Source: Streptomyces cinerochromogenes
GTDB lineage: Bacteria; Actinomycetota; Actinomycetes; Streptomycetales; Streptomycetaceae
Assembly (NCBI RefSeq): GCF_014648635.1
Contig: NZ_BMRM01000018.1
Coordinates: 62,001 to 126,000, forward strand
Length of the DNA: 64,000 nucleotides
Direction: 5' to 3'
Positions 60,646 through 64,000 of this stretch are shown piece after piece. The notes beneath the pieces are model-generated. The model made no database searches and had not been told where the DNA came from. It saw nothing but the letters and a program-made list of their open reading frames with translations. Position numbers and translations under genes: made by a program. Position 1 is the first letter of the stretch, and every line of letters begins with the position of its first letter.

Positions 60646-62754
60646 ATGGTCATCGTTGGCTTACTGGTTATCCTGTTCGTCGTTTTCGTCGCTCTTGCGT
60701 TCATCTTCCGGTCCCATGACAGGGACTCAGCGGCCACACTCGTCCAGGGAATCGGCGCCATCGTCGTTCCTGCCGCCAGCGCCGCGTTATTTCTGACGAA
60801 CCGCAGGCCTCGGGCGGAACTCACCGAACCGGCTCTGCGCCGCTTTGCCGACGAGTTGGCTGAGCGGGTAAAGGTGCAGTGGAGTGCCGCGGCGAGCGAA
60901 CGGCGGCTGCTGCATCCGAGCCCCGTACCGGTGCGGTGGAGATGGTCGAATCTTCCGTTGTCAGGTCCGGCGGCCGACGCTGTGGGTGTCGGGAACGGCT
61001 CACGGCGGTTCGAGACCCTCCCAGGGCTGGAACCGATCACTCTCGCGGATTTGGAGTCGGGTGCCGTTCGGGACCTCTTCCGCCTCTACGGTGCGTTGGA
61101 CTCCGGCCGGATCGTGATCGTAGGAGCAGGCGGGGCCGGCAAGAGCGGCGCCGCCATCAGGTTGCTGCTCGACGCACTCGCGCATCGTGAGGCGCTGGAC
61201 CCCACCGCGCGCGCCAGAGTCCCCGTACCAGTGCTGCTCACTCTGAGCGGTTGGGACCCGCTGAACCAGCGACTGCAGGACTGGCTTGTCACACGGCTTG
61301 CCACGGACTACATGTTCAGGAAGTCCGAAGAACACGCGGGCGGCGTCGTCTCCCGGCTCATCGGCACGGGCCGGATCGCCGTCTTCCTGGACGGCCTGGA
61401 CGAAATACCCGAGCCTGTACGCCCCGTAGCCCTGCGGGCGCTGGACGAGCAGGCGAGCTTCCGCCTGGTCATGTTGAGCCGCGTGAACGAGCTACTGACG
61501 GCCGTATCCGCAGCGGGCCCCCTGTCCGGCTCCGCCGGACTCCAACTGCTGCCAGTCAGCGCCGAGGATGCTGCGGAGTACCTGACGCGCTGCCAGACAC
61601 AGCCGCTCCCAGACACCTGGCGCGCTTTGGTGCAGCACATCCGAATGCACCCCTCAGGCGCAGTGGCTCAGGCACTGGACACACCCCTGATGCTCACGCT
61701 GATGCGCGACACCTACCGCACTGACCAGCGCTTCGAACTGGAACGATTCGCGGACCGGGCGGCGGTGGAGGACCACCTTCTCGCCCGAGTCCTGCCCGCC
61801 GCCTATGACGACGACCGGCCGGGACAGCCGCACAGTCGCTACAGTCTCGCACAGGCCGAGCGTTGGCTCGGCGCCATAGCGCATCGGATGAACAGCGATG
61901 GAACCCGCGACCTCGCCTGGTGGCAGGTTCCCCAGTGGCGACCGGCATGGCCGAGAACGACAGCCAGTTGCCTATTCCTCGGAGTCCTCGCCGGAGCAGT
62001 GGGCTTCTGCTGGGCGGGACTGGCGGCCGGACTGGGAGCCGGTGCGACCGTGGGTCTCTCTGTAACGATGTCACTCACGTACGGACGCGCCGGGGACTCC
62101 CCTCAGTTACTGGGCCGTCTGCAATGGAGAGACTTTGTCGTCCGCGAGAACTTCCAGTTCGGGATTGTCGGCGGGGGAGCTCTTGGACTGGCAGTGGGCG
62201 TCGCCCTCCTCCTCGTGCATGGCCGCCTCGTCATGCTTTTCGGCGGCCTGGTGTTCGGCCTCCTCGCCGGTGTGGTGGGTGGATTCGTCACGGGTCTCAG
62301 CAACCGCAGTGCCGACAGCCAAACTCCCATCGATCCTGTCTCGTGCTGGAGACAGGACCGTCAGTACACGCTGACCGCAGGAATCGCTGGAGGCCTCGTT
62401 GGGAGCGTCATCGGCGGATCTTGTCTCGGTCTGCTCGCCGAACTGACACACGAGCGGATCTTCGGAATCATCGACGGATTTCTGTCCGGGATCGCGCTGG
62501 TCGTGGTGGGGGGCCTCCTGCTCAGTCTGGCGCTGAGCCTGGTCGGATCGGTGACCTGGCGCACATTCCTTGCGAGCCTCCAACTGCGTCGGAGGAACGA
62601 AACGCCGGTCCGCCTGATCAGGTTTCTCTCCGATGCTCGCGAGCGTCACGTCCTGCGAACCGTAGGGCCCGTATACCAGTTCCGCCACGCGAGGCTCCAG
62701 GACCGTGTGGAGGAGGCATTCAGGGCCCGTAACGCGCCCAGGACAGATGGTTGA
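60646..62754 (+). CDS. Membrane-bound NACHT-family STAND NTPase
   Basis: A protein of 702 residues. Two N-terminal transmembrane segments (2-21 and about 36-52), then the NTPase: Walker A GAGGAGKS at 160-167, Walker B RIAVFLDGLDEIP near 243-255, and sensor-like LSRVNELL. About 445-640 contains six to eight further hydrophobic, Gly-rich helices (FLGVLAGAVGFCWAGLAAGL; GLVFGLLAGVVGGFVTGL; IALVVVGGLLLSLALSLVG). The C-terminus reads RHVLRTVGPVYQFRHARLQD, typical of actinobacterial NACHT proteins. NACHT proteins act in signalling and in anti-phage defence. ATG at 60646 has GGGGGG 5 bases upstream. Confidence 0.88.
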   Translation: MVIVGLLVILFVVFVALAFIFRSHDRDSAATLVQGIGAIVVPAASAALFLTNRRPRAELTEPALRRFADELAERVKVQWSAAASERRLLHPSPVPVRWRWSNLPLSGPAADAVGVGNGSRRFETLPGLEPITLADLESGAVRDLFRLYGALDSGRIVIVGAGGAGKSGAAIRLLLDALAHREALDPTARARVPVPVLLTLSGWDPLNQRLQDWLVTRLATDYMFRKSEEHAGGVVSRLIGTGRIAVFLDGLDEIPEPVRPVALRALDEQASFRLVMLSRVNELLTAVSAAGPLSGSAGLQLLPVSAEDAAEYLTRCQTQPLPDTWRALVQHIRMHPSGAVAQALDTPLMLTLMRDTYRTDQRFELERFADRAAVEDHLLARVLPAAYDDDRPGQPHSRYSLAQAERWLGAIAHRMNSDGTRDLAWWQVPQWRPAWPRTTASCLFLGVLAGAVGFCWAGLAAGLGAGATVGLSVTMSLTYGRAGDSPQLLGRLQWRDFVVRENFQFGIVGGGALGLAVGVALLLVHGRLVMLFGGLVFGLLAGVVGGFVTGLSNRSADSQTPIDPVSCWRQDRQYTLTAGIAGGLVGSVIGGSCLGLLAELTHERIFGIIDGFLSGIALVVVGGLLLSLALSLVGSVTWRTFLASLQLRRRNETPVRLIRFLSDARERHVLRTVGPVYQFRHARLQDRVEEAFRARNAPRTDG

Positions 62755-62814
62755 GTCCCTGCGCCAGGGCCATCGCGGTCTGCGACCCGTCCTCCCGCAC
62801 GATCAGAGGCATCC

Positions 62815-63423
<609 letters not shown>

Positions 63424-63549
63424 TGTCGCAGGGGCTCCTCGAAGGGGTCGTAGACCGTGACCTGGGGACGCCCCGGTCCCGGCAGGGCGGCTTCCTGTAC
63501 CGCGCCGGTTGGGAGTCACTCTGCGGTGTGGGTTCAGTCGGCCAGACGC

Positions 63550-63990
63550 TCAGGGCGCCGTCGTCGGTCACATCTCATTCGGCCACAGCGCACGGCGGGG
63601 CACCATGGGCGCGACTCGCAGGCGGCGATGAACGAGGACGAGACGAACACATTGCCCTGGTCGACCACGATGGTCTGCGGGGTGATCACCGGCCGCGCCG
63701 CTGCGCCTTCCAGCCGGACGTCCACGCTCAGCAGCCGCTCGTAGGGCACCACCGAGCGTTCCATCGCCAGTGCCTCGGCCCAGCCGGGCCGTATCGGCAC
63801 CGGGACCATCATCTGCGCCGACAACTGCGCCGCGTCCACACGGCTCGCACTGGTGACCGCTGCCGGGGGAAGGAGGCTCAACGTACGGCCAGCAGGCCGT
63901 ACAAAAGGGGGATCCGCGGCTCGGGCAGCCGCCACCAGCCAGAGTCCGTACGGACCATCCGCGGCCAGCGCGGCCAGGGGAGCTCGTCAC
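63550..63990 (-). pseudogene. TniA/Mu-type DDE transposase fragment
   Basis: The minus frame shows QLSAQMMVPVPIRPGWAEAL, AMERSVVPYERLLSVDVRLE, AARPVITPQTIVVDQGNVFV, SSSFIAAC, the middle of a TniA-type integrase catalytic domain with one catalytic Asp in IVVDQGN. A frame change after FIAAC and a TGA near 63987 show it is broken at both ends; earlier or later parts may lie outside the window. Confidence 0.65.
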
Positions 63991-64000
63991 TCTCGCGCAG

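Overview
The window is high-GC actinobacterial DNA, almost certainly from Streptomyces or a close relative. Coding regions have G or C at nearly every third codon position, GTG and TTG starts are common, GGAGG-like ribosome binding sites precede many genes, several secreted proteins carry twin-arginine signals, and the gene families are typical of streptomycetes (SCO3242-type prenyltransferase, MmyB-like XRE regulator, LuxR/PAS regulator, secreted M4 protease, SGNH esterase). Many transposase fragments (IS701-, IS5-, IS630-, IS21-, ISL3- and TniA/TniB-like) and frameshifted genes suggest an accessory or chromosome-arm region. No rRNA, tRNA or CRISPR array was seen.

Layout. 0-8 kb: end of a TPR protein; a TolB-like gene broken by one in-frame stop; a hypothetical protein; two divergent regulator/enzyme pairs (MarR with a lipase-like hydrolase, XRE with a short-chain dehydrogenase); an IS701 scrap; a serine beta-lactamase-like hydrolase. 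8-17.5 kb: an IS5 scrap; an orphan flavin-dependent halogenase divergent from a YbdK-type carboxylate-amine ligase; a broken OGG-fold gene; an isochorismatase-like hydrolase; a secreted M4 metalloprotease with a strong terminator; a PAS-LuxR regulator. 17.8-22.7 kb: a tightly coupled operon of ATP-grasp ligase, PEP-synthase-like protein with unusual domain order, and MFS exporter, divergent from that LuxR gene. 22.8-37 kb: regulator/MFS operon, Tat-secreted hydrolases, small regulators, a VOC protein, a TolB-propeller/amidohydrolase fusion facing an SMP-30-like protein that is divergent from a MarR gene, and several decayed genes.

37-54 kb is the most interesting part. On the minus strand lies a LodA-type (cysteine tryptophylquinone) oxidase apparently fused to a heme-oxygenase-like diiron domain, followed with a 1-nt overlap by a LodB-like flavoprotein, then by a 73-aa protein and a Cys-rich protein. 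Divergent to it, across an unusually long (1 kb) intergenic region, is a large VioB/RebD-like protein with a C-terminal ferritin-like domain. Convergent with that gene, and only about 300 bp away, is a complete seven-gene ebo-type operon: myo-inositol-phosphate synthase, EboC prenyltransferase, sugar-phosphate isomerase, EboA, EboB, EboE, EboF. My inference is that the oxidase, its flavoprotein, the VioB-like protein and the ebo genes form one undescribed amino-acid-derived pathway: the quinoprotein would make an imine or keto acid, the ferritin-like enzyme would couple or oxidise it, and the Ebo proteins would handle or traffic a prenyl/inositol-linked intermediate.

54-64 kb: a graveyard of truncated alcohol dehydrogenase, IS21, ISL3 and TniA/TniB genes, between which stand intact genes for a secreted SGNH esterase, a quinone oxidoreductase, hypothetical proteins and a membrane-bound NACHT NTPase.
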